Below are positions 41,249 through 49,765 of a stretch of DNA of 64,000 nt, piece after piece. The notes beneath the pieces were generated by a model, which worked only from the letters and a program-made list of their open reading frames with translations, made no database searches and had not been told where the DNA came from. The DNA comes from Burkholderiaceae bacterium (lineage in GTDB: Bacteria; Pseudomonadota; Gammaproteobacteria; Burkholderiales; Burkholderiaceae_C). A program made the position numbers and the translations under genes. Each line of letters opens with the position of its first letter. Positions within the stretch are counted from its first letter, which is position 1. The stretch is taken from NCBI GenBank assembly GCA_004323695.1, contig SCRU01000152.1:47966-111965 (forward strand). Reading direction: 5' to 3'.

Positions 41249-42040
41249 ATGCACGACTTTGCGTTCGTCTTCGCCGGCCTGTTTGTCGGATTCGTGGTTG
41301 GCCTGACCGGGGTCGGCGGTGGTTCGCTGATGACCCCCTTGCTGATTTTCTTTTTCCGGATGAAGCCGCATCTGGCCATCGGCACCGACCTGCTGTTCGC
41401 GGCCTTCACCAAGCTGGGCGGCTCGATCGGCCTGGCGCGCGCGCGCATGATCGACTGGCCCGTGGTCGGCTGGACGGCCCTGGGCAGCCTGCCGGCCACT
41501 CTCGTCACGCTGTACGTTCTGCATCTTGCGGGCCCGTCCAGCCGCGCCGTGCAACAGGTCATGACCACCACGCTGGGCGTCGCCCTGCTGCTGACCGCCG
41601 CCGCGACCCTGTACAAGGCGGTCGCCGGCAGGGCCGCGCCGCGCCAGATTGACGCTGCCGCGCTGGCGCAAGCCATCCGGCCCCGCCATCCCCTGCTTGC
41701 CGTGCTGTTTGGCGCCGTCCTGGGCGCGCTGGTCACGCTCACCTCGGTGGGTGCCGGCGCCATTGGCGTGCTGGTGCTGATGCTCCTGTACCCGGCGCTG
41801 CCGCTGCCGCGCATCGTGGCGGCCGATATCGCCCACGCCGTGCCGCTGACCCTGGTGGCAGGCTTCGGCCACGCCTCGCTCGGCTCGGTCGATTGGCTCT
41901 TGCTGCTGAAACTGCTGGCCGGGTCTCTCCCCGGCATCTGGCTCGGTTCGCTGCTGATGCGCCGCACCCCCGACCGCGTGCTTCGCTCGCTTTTGTCCGT
42001 GCTGATGGCCTACGCGGGCGCCAAGCTGATGGCTCTTTGA
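41249..42040 (+). CDS. Sulfite exporter TauE/SafE-family membrane protein
   Basis: A 263-residue polytopic protein with about eight hydrophobic helices. The family motif GLTGVGGGSLMTPLLIFF near the start and GALVTLTSVGAGAIGVLVL in the middle are the two internal repeats of TauE/SafE. Members move sulfite, sulfoacetate or other small anions across the inner membrane. As the first gene of the sulfate-assimilation operon, it probably imports sulfate or releases sulfite; direction cannot be read from sequence. The palindrome cluster lies immediately upstream. Confidence 0.88.
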   Translation: MHDFAFVFAGLFVGFVVGLTGVGGGSLMTPLLIFFFRMKPHLAIGTDLLFAAFTKLGGSIGLARARMIDWPVVGWTALGSLPATLVTLYVLHLAGPSSRAVQQVMTTTLGVALLLTAAATLYKAVAGRAAPRQIDAAALAQAIRPRHPLLAVLFGAVLGALVTLTSVGAGAIGVLVLMLLYPALPLPRIVAADIAHAVPLTLVAGFGHASLGSVDWLLLLKLLAGSLPGIWLGSLLMRRTPDRVLRSLLSVLMAYAGAKLMAL

Positions 42041-42075
42041 AATGACGTGCAACTGACTCCGGAACTGGCTGAACC

Positions 42076-43863
42076 ATGTATCAATACACCGACTTCGACA
42101 AACAGTTCGTCACGCTGCGCGCCGCGCAATTCCGTGACCAGCTCGAGCGCTGGCAGCGTGGCGAACTGACCGACGAGCAGCTGCTTCCGCTGCGCCTGCA
42201 AAACGGGTGGTACATCCAGCGCTATGCGCCGATGGCGCGCATCGCCGTGCCCTATGGCGAAATCAGCAGCACGCAGCTGCGCATGCTGGCGCGCATCGCC
42301 CGCGATTACGACAAGCCCGAGCCCGAACTGCTGGCCCACGCGCAGGCTACGCAGGACGCGCTGCAGGCTGCGCAGCCCGGGCTCACGCTCGCCGCGCCGC
42401 CGCTGCGCTACGGCTATGGCCACTTCACCACGCGCACCAACTGCCAGTTCAACTGGATTCCGATCACCAAGGCCGCCGAGGTGATGGCGCTGCTCGCCAG
42501 CGTGTCCATGCACGGCATCCAGACCAGCGGCAACGACATCCGCAACATCACCTGCGATGCCTTTGAAGGCATTGCCGAGGACGGCATCGTCGACACCCGG
42601 CCGTTTGCCGAGATCACACGCCAGTGGAGTTCCCTGCACCCCGAGTTCTCGTTCCTGCCGCGCAAGTTCAAGATCGCGTTCAACGGCGCCGAGGAAGACC
42701 GCGCCGCCATTGGCTGGTACGACATCGGCCTGCAGGCGCTCAAAAACGTCGCGGGCGACGTCGGCTTCACCGTGAAAGTCGGCGGCGGCATGGGCCGCAC
42801 GCCGGTCATCGGCAGCGTGGTGCGCGAGTTCCTGCCGTGGGATCAATTGCTCAATTACATCGAAGCGATCGTGCGCGTCTACAACCGCTACGGACGGCGC
42901 GACAACAAGTGGAAGGCGCGCATCAAGATCCTGGTGAAGGCCGAGGGCCAGAATTTCATCGACGACGTGGAGACCGAGTACAAGGCCATCGTGGAGCAGG
43001 ACGGCGCGCCGCACACCATCAGCCAGGCCGAACTCGATCGCGTCCGGTCGTTCTTCGTCGTGCCCGAGCTGAAGGCCGCAAACCTGCCATCCCGGGTCAA
43101 CACCCAGGGCCAGCTGTACCGGCGCTGGATCGGGCAGAACGTGCGCGGCCATCGCCTGCCCGGCATGCGCGCCGTCACACTGTCGTTCAAGCGCGTGGGC
43201 TTCGCGCCGGGCGACGCCGACGCGGCCACGATGGACGCGCTGGCTGAACTGGCCGATCGGTTCTCGGGCGCCGAGGCACGCCTGACGCACGAGCAAAACC
43301 TGCTGCTGCCCTGGGTGTTCGAGAGCGACCTGCCGGCGCTGTACGAGGCCGCGCGCGCGCTCGGCCTGGCGCAGCCGAACATCGGCCTCTTGACCGACAT
43401 GATCGCCTGCCCGGGCGGCGACTTCTGCTCGCTCGCGAATGCGCGGTCCCTCCCGATCGCCGCCGCCATCACCGAGCGCTACCAGGATCTGGACGAGGTG
43501 TTCGACCTGGGGCCGATCGACCTGCACATGAGCGGCTGCATCAACTCCTGCGGCCACCATCACAGCGGCCACATCGGCATTCTCGGCGTCGACAAGGACG
43601 GCAAGGAGTGGTACCAGGTCACGCTGGGCGGCGCCGACGGCTCCGATCTTTCAGGTCCGGCGATCGGTGGCAAGGTGGTCGGCCCGTCGTTCTCGGCCGC
43701 CGAGGTGCCCGACGTGATCGAGGCCGTGCTGGGCACCTACCGCGCGCTGCGCCTGAACGCGGCCGAGCATTTCATCGACACGCTGCGTCGCGTCGGCCAC
43801 GACCCATTCAAGGCCGCCGCGAACGGCGCGCGCCACGGCCACAAGGCGGAAGTCCTGGCCTGA
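42076..43863 (+). CDS. cysI: Sulfite reductase haemoprotein (nitrite/sulfite reductase family)
   Basis: A 595-residue sirohaem/4Fe-4S enzyme. TTRTNCQFNWI and RNITCDAFEGIAEDGIVD lie in the N-terminal half. The cluster ligands are in IACPGGDFCSLANARS and LHMSGCINSCGHHHSGHIG (both C-terminal). The family reduces sulfite to sulfide; sulfite is inferred from the cys neighbours. No separate flavoprotein CysJ is encoded here, so electrons probably come from ferredoxin, and a ferredoxin with its reductase lies at 47499-48964. Confidence 0.93.
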   Translation: MYQYTDFDKQFVTLRAAQFRDQLERWQRGELTDEQLLPLRLQNGWYIQRYAPMARIAVPYGEISSTQLRMLARIARDYDKPEPELLAHAQATQDALQAAQPGLTLAAPPLRYGYGHFTTRTNCQFNWIPITKAAEVMALLASVSMHGIQTSGNDIRNITCDAFEGIAEDGIVDTRPFAEITRQWSSLHPEFSFLPRKFKIAFNGAEEDRAAIGWYDIGLQALKNVAGDVGFTVKVGGGMGRTPVIGSVVREFLPWDQLLNYIEAIVRVYNRYGRRDNKWKARIKILVKAEGQNFIDDVETEYKAIVEQDGAPHTISQAELDRVRSFFVVPELKAANLPSRVNTQGQLYRRWIGQNVRGHRLPGMRAVTLSFKRVGFAPGDADAATMDALAELADRFSGAEARLTHEQNLLLPWVFESDLPALYEAARALGLAQPNIGLLTDMIACPGGDFCSLANARSLPIAAAITERYQDLDEVFDLGPIDLHMSGCINSCGHHHSGHIGILGVDKDGKEWYQVTLGGADGSDLSGPAIGGKVVGPSFSAAEVPDVIEAVLGTYRALRLNAAEHFIDTLRRVGHDPFKAAANGARHGHKAEVLA

Positions 43864-43884
43864 TCCTTACATCCACAAAATGCT

Positions 43885-44310
43885 ATGAAAATCATTGCTG
43901 CCGACGCAGCGCCCGAGCCGGCTAAAGACGAAAAAGTACTGCAAATCGCAAACGACGCCGATCTCGCCGATCTTGCGCGCAGTGGCGCTCTGGAGGGCGT
44001 GACGCGCATCGAGCTGCAATTTCCGAAGTTCACCGACGGCCGCGCGTACAGCCAGGCCGTGCTGCTGCGGCGCCGCTACAAGTTCGGTGGCGACCTGCGC
44101 GCCACCGGCGACGTGCTGATTGACCTGCTGGTACACATGCAGCGCAGCGGCTTCACCAGCGCGGTGCTGGCCGAAGGTGTGAACCCCGACGCCGCCGAGC
44201 GCCAGTTCGCGCGCTATGCGGCGTTCTACCAGGGCGATGTGCTGCAACCGCGCCCGCACTTCGCGCGCGGCCAGACGGCGACGAACGAGCAGGCACGGGA
44301 GGCCGCATGA
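43885..44310 (+). CDS. DUF934 protein of the cys operon
   Basis: A 141-residue protein of the DUF934 family. IELQFPKFTDGRAYSQAVLL and FGGDLRATGDVLIDLLVHM are its typical blocks. The family is nearly always found between cysI and cysH in alpha- and betaproteobacteria, and an accessory or electron-transfer role in sulfite reduction is commonly supposed but not proven. Its stop overlaps cysH by ATGA. The first 30 codons are A+T-rich relative to the rest. Confidence 0.88.
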   Translation: MKIIAADAAPEPAKDEKVLQIANDADLADLARSGALEGVTRIELQFPKFTDGRAYSQAVLLRRRYKFGGDLRATGDVLIDLLVHMQRSGFTSAVLAEGVNPDAAERQFARYAAFYQGDVLQPRPHFARGQTATNEQAREAA

Positions 44311-45113
44311 GCACCGTCAGCCCGTTGCGCGGGGAGGCTGCCAAAGCAGCTGCGGCTGGCGCTGCGGTCGATCTGCATGCGCGAGCCTCTGGCGGCTTCG
44401 GCGCGAAGCTGCGTGAAGCCGTAGCGACGCTGTGTGCAGCCGCCGAGGCGGGCCCCGTCAAGCAGGCAAGCAGCCTAGGCGCGGAAGACATGGTGATCAC
44501 GCACCTGATCAACGCCCATGCGCTCCCCATCACGATCTTCGTGCTCGACACCGGTCTGCTGCATGCCGAAACACTCGAACTGCTGGAGCGCCTGCGGACA
44601 CAGCAGGCGGCGCATCCGCAAGCGCCGCTCGAGGTCTACCGCCCGGCGCAGGAATCGGTGCTGCAATTCGTCGCCCGCGAGGGGCAGGAGGCGATGTACC
44701 GCAGCATCGAGCTGCGCAAGGCCTGCTGTGGCATCCGCAAGATGGAACCGCTCGCACGTGCTCTGGCCGGCCAGGCCGGCTGGATTACCGGTCTTCGGCG
44801 CGAGCAGTCGAGCGAGCGCGCCGAGGTGGCGCTCATCGACCGTAGCGAACAGGAGAGTCGCGCACTGGTCAAATACAACCCGCTGGCCGACTGGACCTGG
44901 GGCGACGTGTGGCATTACATCGCCGCCAACCAGGTGCCCTACAACCCGCTGCACGACCGGTTCTACCCGAGCATAGGCTGCGCACCCTGCACCCGTGCCA
45001 TCACCCTGGGCGAGGATTTCCGCGCCGGGCGCTGGTGGTGGGAAGACGAAGCCGCGAAGGAATGCGGCTTGCACGTGAAACACCAAAACACTCCCGAGGA
45101 AGCTGCCGCATGA
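44307..45113 (+). CDS. cysH: Assimilatory APS reductase (4Fe-4S type)
   Basis: A 268-residue reductase that turns adenylyl sulfate into sulfite with thioredoxin. It contains SSLGAEDMVITHLI, FVLDTGLLHAETLELL, and the two cysteine pairs RKACCGIRK and GCAPCTRAI that hold a 4Fe-4S cluster. That cluster marks enzymes acting on APS directly rather than PAPS, in line with the absence of an APS kinase gene in the operon. The start overlaps DUF934, the stop overlaps cysD. Confidence 0.94.
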   Translation: MSTVSPLRGEAAKAAAAGAAVDLHARASGGFGAKLREAVATLCAAAEAGPVKQASSLGAEDMVITHLINAHALPITIFVLDTGLLHAETLELLERLRTQQAAHPQAPLEVYRPAQESVLQFVAREGQEAMYRSIELRKACCGIRKMEPLARALAGQAGWITGLRREQSSERAEVALIDRSEQESRALVKYNPLADWTWGDVWHYIAANQVPYNPLHDRFYPSIGCAPCTRAITLGEDFRAGRWWWEDEAAKECGLHVKHQNTPEEAAA

Positions 45114-46054
45114 ACGCCCGCACCGACTTTTCTCTTGAACCCGAACTGCGCCCCACGCTCGCCAACCAGCACCTGGACGCGCTGGAAGAAGAGACCATCT
45201 TCATCCTGCGCGAGGTCGCTGCCGCATTCGAGCGCCCGGCGCTGCTGTTCTCGGGCGGCAAGGACTCGGCTGTCATGCTGCACTGCGCCGAAAAGGCGTT
45301 CGGCCGCGGACGCCTCCCCTATCCGCTGCTGATGATCGACACGGGCCACAACTACCCCGAGGTCACCGACTTTCGCGACCGGCGCGCGCGCGAACTCGGC
45401 GCCGAACTGATCGTGCGCCGCCTCGAAGACTCGATCGCGCGCGGCACGATCCGCCTCGCGCATCCCGGCGAGAGCCGCAACGTGCACCAGTCGGTCACGC
45501 TGCTCGAGGCCATCGACGAATTCCGGTTCGATGCGCTGATCGGCGGCGCGCGCCGCGACGAGGAAAAGGCCAGGGCCAAGGAGCGCATCTTCTCGCACCG
45601 CGACGGCTTCGGCCAGTGGCAGCCCAAGGCGCAGCGGCCCGAGCTGTGGACGCTGTTCAACACCCGGATCCAGCCCGGCGAGCACTTTCGCGTGTTTCCG
45701 ATCTCGAACTGGACCGAGCTGGACATCTGGCAATACATCGAGCGCGAGCAGATCGCGCTGCCGCAGATCTACTACACGCACCGGCGCGAAGTGGTCGAGC
45801 GCCGCGGCCTGCTGGTGCCCGTGACGCCGCTCACGCCGCTGCGCGAGGGCGAAGTGGCCGTCACGCGCGATGTGCGCTTTCGCACCGTGGGCGACATCAC
45901 CTGCACCTGCCCGGTGGCGAGCCTGGCCGGTTCGGCGGCCGAGGTGGTGATCGAGACGCTGGCCGTCGACGTGAGCGAGCGCGGCGCCACGCGCATGGAC
46001 GACAAGACCTCGGACGCCTCGATGGAGAAACGCAAGAAGGACGGGTATTTCTGA
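45110..46054 (+). CDS. cysD: Sulfate adenylyltransferase small subunit
   Basis: CysD (314 residues) makes APS from sulfate and ATP, with CysN supplying GTP hydrolysis. The PP-loop SGGKDSAVMLHCAEKAF, YPLLMIDTGHNYPEV, GGARRDEEKARAKERIFS and FNTRIQPGEHFRVFPISNWT are family hallmarks. Start at 45110 (MNARTDFSLEPE) overlaps the cysH stop by ATGA; the frame continues open inside cysH. It is followed by cysN with a one-base overlap. Confidence 0.95.
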   Translation: MNARTDFSLEPELRPTLANQHLDALEEETIFILREVAAAFERPALLFSGGKDSAVMLHCAEKAFGRGRLPYPLLMIDTGHNYPEVTDFRDRRARELGAELIVRRLEDSIARGTIRLAHPGESRNVHQSVTLLEAIDEFRFDALIGGARRDEEKARAKERIFSHRDGFGQWQPKAQRPELWTLFNTRIQPGEHFRVFPISNWTELDIWQYIEREQIALPQIYYTHRREVVERRGLLVPVTPLTPLREGEVAVTRDVRFRTVGDITCTCPVASLAGSAAEVVIETLAVDVSERGATRMDDKTSDASMEKRKKDGYF

Positions 46055-47412
46055 TGAATACTACAACTTTGGTAGCTGATGTAGAAGATTGCACGCTGGC
46101 TACAGACCAAAATGACCGTGAATCCGCGCTGAAGTTCATTACCTGCGGATCGGTCGACGACGGCAAGAGCACCCTGATCGGGCGCCTGCTGGTGGACAGC
46201 CGCGCGGTGCTGCAGGACCATCTGGCCGGAGTGCAGCGCAGCGGCGAGACCGACCTGGCGCTGCTCACCGACGGCCTGTCGGCCGAGCGTGAACAGGGCA
46301 TCACGATCGACGTGGCGTACCGCTACTTCGCTACCGGGCGGCGCAAATTCATCATCGGCGATGCGCCCGGCCACGAGCAGTACACCCGCAACATGGTGAC
46401 GGCCGCCTCGAGCGCGGACGCCGCCGTGGTGCTGGTGGATGCCACCAAACTGGACTGGCGCCAACCCGCACTGGAACTGCTCGTGCAGACCCGGCGCCAT
46501 TCGCTGCTGGTGAACCTGCTGCGCGTGCCCTCCATCGTGTTTGCCGTGAACAAGCTCGACGCGGTGGACGATCCGGCGTTGGCATTTACCCATATCAACG
46601 CGGCACTGCGGGCCTTCGCCGAATCCGCCGACATCACCGTGCAGGCCATTGTTCCCGTCTCCGCCCTGAAAGGCTGGAACGTGGTGGAGCGTGGCGCCGG
46701 CGCCGAGCACCCCGGCTGGTGCGGCTATGTCGGCGCAAGCCTGCTGGAAATTCTGGAGCAGTTGCCCGGCACCGGCGCCGATCCGACGCTGCCGTTCGCG
46801 TTCCCGGTGCAGTGGGTGGAAAAATCCGCGCCCTCCTCCGACGCAGCCCTCGGCCGGCGCGTGTTCTGGGGCCGCGTCGCCGCGGGCGGCGTGCAGGCGG
46901 GACAAAGTGTCACCGTGATGCCGGGCGGGCAGTCCGCCACGGTGGCGCAGGTGCTCGATCACGCACGCGAGGCCAAGGCCATTCTGGCCGGGCACAGCGC
47001 CGGCATCGTGCTGGACCGCGAAATCGACGTTTCACGCGGCGACTGGCTGCTGGCGCACGACGCGCCAGATGGCGACGACGCCACTGCAACGGGCCACGAA
47101 GGCCAGTCCAGCCTGAGCGCCACGGTCGCCTGGATGGACGACGTGCCGCTGGTGGCCGGGCGCGTGTATTGGGCGCTGCATGGACACCGCTGGGTCAAGG
47201 CCCGGGTCAAGCGCATCGTGCACCGCCTCAACGTGAATACGCTGGCCGAGGAAGATGCCAGCGAACTCGCGCCAAACGCCATCGGCCACGTGGAACTCGC
47301 CTTGCAGCAACCGATTGCAACACGGCCCTATGCGCAATCGCGCACGATGGGGTCGATGGTGCTGGTGGACACGGCAACGCACAAAACCGCCGGCGCACTG
47401 CTGGTGCGGTAG
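46054..47412 (+). CDS. cysN: Sulfate adenylyltransferase large subunit (GTPase)
   Basis: A 452-residue EF-Tu-like GTPase. G1 is GSVDDGKSTLIGRLL, with GLSAEREQGITIDVAYRYF (G2), GDAPGHEQYTRNM (G3) and AVNKLD (G4) following. It has no C-terminal APS-kinase extension, unlike NodQ/CysNC, so APS is the product and CysH can use it. The first 22 codons are A+T-rich and do not align with the family core; the conserved domain begins near ALKFITCGSVDDG. TGATG joins it to cysD. Confidence 0.94.
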   Translation: MNTTTLVADVEDCTLATDQNDRESALKFITCGSVDDGKSTLIGRLLVDSRAVLQDHLAGVQRSGETDLALLTDGLSAEREQGITIDVAYRYFATGRRKFIIGDAPGHEQYTRNMVTAASSADAAVVLVDATKLDWRQPALELLVQTRRHSLLVNLLRVPSIVFAVNKLDAVDDPALAFTHINAALRAFAESADITVQAIVPVSALKGWNVVERGAGAEHPGWCGYVGASLLEILEQLPGTGADPTLPFAFPVQWVEKSAPSSDAALGRRVFWGRVAAGGVQAGQSVTVMPGGQSATVAQVLDHAREAKAILAGHSAGIVLDREIDVSRGDWLLAHDAPDGDDATATGHEGQSSLSATVAWMDDVPLVAGRVYWALHGHRWVKARVKRIVHRLNVNTLAEEDASELAPNAIGHVELALQQPIATRPYAQSRTMGSMVLVDTATHKTAGALLVR

Positions 47413-47498
47413 GTGCGGCTTGATTCACCACATCGCGCAAAACCCAATAAAATCAGGGGCTGACCCCTTTCCTTCCTGCCTGACCCGATTTCAACAAC

Positions 47499-47828
47499 AT
47501 GACCCATGTCGTTACCGACTCCTGTATCCGCTGCAAGTACACCGATTGTGTGGATGTCTGCCCCGTGGACTGCTTCCGCGAAGGCCCGAACATGCTGGTC
47601 ATCGACCCGGACGAATGCATCGACTGCGCGGTCTGCATTCCCGAGTGTCCGGTGAACGCGATTTACGCCGAGGAAGACCTCCCCGCTAATCAGATGTCCT
47701 TCGTCCAACTCAACGTCGAGCTGAGCCACGCGCCGGGCTGGAAGAGCATCACCAAACGCAAACCCGCGCTCGACGACGCGGAAGACTGGAAAGACAAGAC
47801 CGACAAGCTCGTCGAGCTGGTGCGCTGA
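47499..47828 (+). CDS. fdxA: Seven-iron ferredoxin
   Basis: A 109-residue bacterial ferredoxin. The cysteines Cys9, Cys17, Cys21, Cys25 and Cys40, Cys43, Cys46, Cys50 fall in [18 protein letters not shown] and [17 protein letters not shown], the arrangement of one 3Fe-4S and one 4Fe-4S cluster. It follows cysN by 86 bases and precedes a ferredoxin reductase with no gap, so electron supply to CysI is likely, though other uses are possible. Confidence 0.94.
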   Translation: MTHVVTDSCIRCKYTDCVDVCPVDCFREGPNMLVIDPDECIDCAVCIPECPVNAIYAEEDLPANQMSFVQLNVELSHAPGWKSITKRKPALDDAEDWKDKTDKLVELVR

Positions 47829-47863
47829 TGCGCCTGGCTCGCCGCGCATCCGGCGAAGAAATT

Positions 47864-48964
47864 ATGGAACCGCAACTAAATCAAGAAGTGATCAACACCG
47901 CCCAGGCTCACGATGGCCCGATTGAAACCGATGCCGTGATCGTCGGCGCGGGACCGGTCGGCCTGTTTCAGGTGTTCGAGCTCGGCCTGCTCGAGATCAA
48001 GGCCCATGTGATCGACTCGCTGGCGCACCCGGGCGGCCAGTGTGTCGAGCTCTACCCCGACAAGCCGATCTACGACATTCCCGCCGTACCGGTGTGCACC
48101 GGCCAGGAACTGACCGATTCGCTGCTCAAGCAGATCGAACCGTTTGGCGCCACCTTCCACTTCGGGCAGGAAGTGACCGTGGTGGACAGGCAGGACGACG
48201 GCCGCTTCTACGTGGAGACGTCCCGGGGCACACGCTTCCTGACCAAGACCATTTTCATCGCCGCCGGTGTCGGCGCGTTCCAGCCGCGCCTGCTCAAGGT
48301 CGAGGGGCTGGATCGGTTTCACGAGTCACAACTGCATTACCGCGTGAAAAACCCGGCCGATTTCGCGGGCAAGAACCTGGTGATCGTGGGCGGCGGGGAC
48401 TCTGCGCTGGACTGGGCGCTGAACTTCGTGAAGGACGGACCGCACAAGGCAGAGAGCGTGATCCTGGTCCATCGCCGCGACGGTTTCAAGGCGGCGCCTG
48501 CGAGCGTCGCCAGGATGAAGGAGCTGTGCGAGGCCTATGAGATGCAGTTCATCGTCGGCCAGGTCACCGGCCATGAAGAGAAGAACGGCAAGCTCACCGG
48601 TGCCAAGGTCACCGGCGCGGACGGCGTCACCCGCGTCGTGCCGCTGGATGTACTGATGGTGTTCTTTGGTCTGTCTCCCAAGCTCGGGCCGATCGCCGAA
48701 TGGGGCCTGGACATCGAGCGCAAGCAACTCAAGGTGGACACCGAGAAATTCTCGACCAGCGTGCCCGGCATTTTCGCTGTGGGGGACATCAACATCTATC
48801 CGGGCAAGAAGAAACTGATCCTGAGCGGTTTTCACGAATGCGCGCTGGCCGCGTTTGCAGCGGCACCATTCATCTTCCCGGACAAGAAAATCCACCTCCA
48901 ATACACCACGACCAGCCCCAAGCTGCACAAGGTGCTGGGTGTGGAAACGCCGGTGTTCGACTGA
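47864..48964 (+). CDS. Ferredoxin--NADP reductase, thioredoxin-reductase-like
   Basis: A flavoenzyme of the TrxR-like FNR family (366 residues from this start). FAD-binding [38 protein letters not shown] and the NADP-binding [16 protein letters not shown] are present, and the CxxC of thioredoxin reductase is absent, as expected for this group. It likely passes electrons from NADPH to the upstream ferredoxin. I prefer MEPQLNQEV at 47864; an ATG at 47828 overlapping the fdxA stop is the alternative and would add 12 residues. A terminator follows at 48991. Confidence 0.92.
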   Translation: MEPQLNQEVINTAQAHDGPIETDAVIVGAGPVGLFQVFELGLLEIKAHVIDSLAHPGGQCVELYPDKPIYDIPAVPVCTGQELTDSLLKQIEPFGATFHFGQEVTVVDRQDDGRFYVETSRGTRFLTKTIFIAAGVGAFQPRLLKVEGLDRFHESQLHYRVKNPADFAGKNLVIVGGGDSALDWALNFVKDGPHKAESVILVHRRDGFKAAPASVARMKELCEAYEMQFIVGQVTGHEEKNGKLTGAKVTGADGVTRVVPLDVLMVFFGLSPKLGPIAEWGLDIERKQLKVDTEKFSTSVPGIFAVGDINIYPGKKKLILSGFHECALAAFAAAPFIFPDKKIHLQYTTTSPKLHKVLGVETPVFD

Positions 48965-48990
48965 ACAAGCCGGCCTCATGCGTCGATCTG

Positions 48991-49013
48991 GCCCGCCTTT
49001 GCGCGGGCTTTTT
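48991..49013 (+). terminator. Intrinsic terminator after the ferredoxin reductase
   Basis: Stem GCCCGC/GCGGGC (48991-48996 with 49003-49008) and a run of five T. Confidence 0.85.
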
Positions 49014-49053
49014 CGTGGCCCGGCACTGGCGTGCCCGCCATCTTTACTTATTT

Positions 49054-49090
49054 TTACCCGGGTAATTTTGAAAGCCATTTAAACCCGGGT
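49054..49090 (+). promoter_or_regulatory. Doubled ACCCGGGT palindrome upstream of DUF2239-MATE
   Basis: TTACCCGGGTAA (49054-49065, perfect 12-base palindrome) and a second ACCCGGGT (49083-49090) have centres 27 bases apart and end 33 bases before the ATG. The surroundings are A+T-rich. This looks like a two-site operator for an unidentified repressor; no regulator gene is adjacent. Confidence 0.6.
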
Positions 49091-49123
49091 ATTATTCGCT
49101 CTCGAATTTCAAGAGAAACAAGA

Positions 49124-49765
49124 ATGAGTGAATGGATAGCCACCCCCTGCACCGCCTTCGCGGGCGACCGCCTGCTGGCTTCGGGCAAGTTGGGATCGGT
49201 CGCGCTGGCGGTGAAAAAGTGGGCCGGCCAGGGGGCTCAGGAGCCGATACTGGTGTTCGACGACCACACCAGCGCGCTGATCGAGCTGGACCTGCGCGGC
49301 ACGGCGGCCGACGTGACACGGCGCCTTGAACAGATCCCGGCGCAAACGGCCAGTGCCGGTTCCTCCGCTTGCCCTGCGCTCACCGATGCGCACCGCGGCC
49401 CGGGGCGCCCCCGGCTGGGCGTGGTGGCGCGTGAGGTCACCTTGCTGCCCCGTCACTGGGACTGGCTCGCATGCCAGCCCGGCGGCGCGTCCGTGGCGCT
49501 GCGCAAGCTGGTGGAGGAAGCACGGCGCAGCCACGGCAGCAAGGACCGCACGCGTCAGGCACAGGAGGTGGCGTACCGCTTCATGGTGGCCATTGCCGGG
49601 CATCAGGTCGGCTTCGAGGAAGCTACGCGCGCCCTGTTCGCCGGCGACGCCAGGCGTTTTGCGGAACAACTGCAGGCATGGCCGGCGGACGTACGCCAGC
49701 ATGCGCAAAAACTGGCGCAAGCCGCCTTCGAGCCGGAACCAAGCGCAGAAGGGGCCGCCCAATGA
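49124..49765 (+). CDS. DUF2239 family protein
   Basis: A 213-residue protein that matches the DUF2239 family: FAGDRLLASGKLGSVALAVK, ILVFDDHTSALIELDLRGT, GRPRLGVVAREVTLLPRHWD, and a C-terminal helical region AYRFMVAIAGHQVGFEEATR. The family is of unknown function; the GRPRLGVVAREVTLLPRHW stretch also occurs in some DNA-binding-like proteins, which hints at a regulatory role. Its stop overlaps the MATE start by ATGA, so the two are expressed together. Confidence 0.85.
   Translation: MSEWIATPCTAFAGDRLLASGKLGSVALAVKKWAGQGAQEPILVFDDHTSALIELDLRGTAADVTRRLEQIPAQTASAGSSACPALTDAHRGPGRPRLGVVAREVTLLPRHWDWLACQPGGASVALRKLVEEARRSHGSKDRTRQAQEVAYRFMVAIAGHQVGFEEATRALFAGDARRFAEQLQAWPADVRQHAQKLAQAAFEPEPSAEGAAQ

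Noticed and set aside
40124..42052. 642-codon open frame on the minus strand
   Set aside because: Antisense to mnmC and tauE, both of which are supported by motifs; Gln/Arg/His-rich translation is an artefact.
42010..43572. 520-codon open frame on the minus strand
   Set aside because: Antisense to cysI, which carries the sirohaem and cluster ligands.
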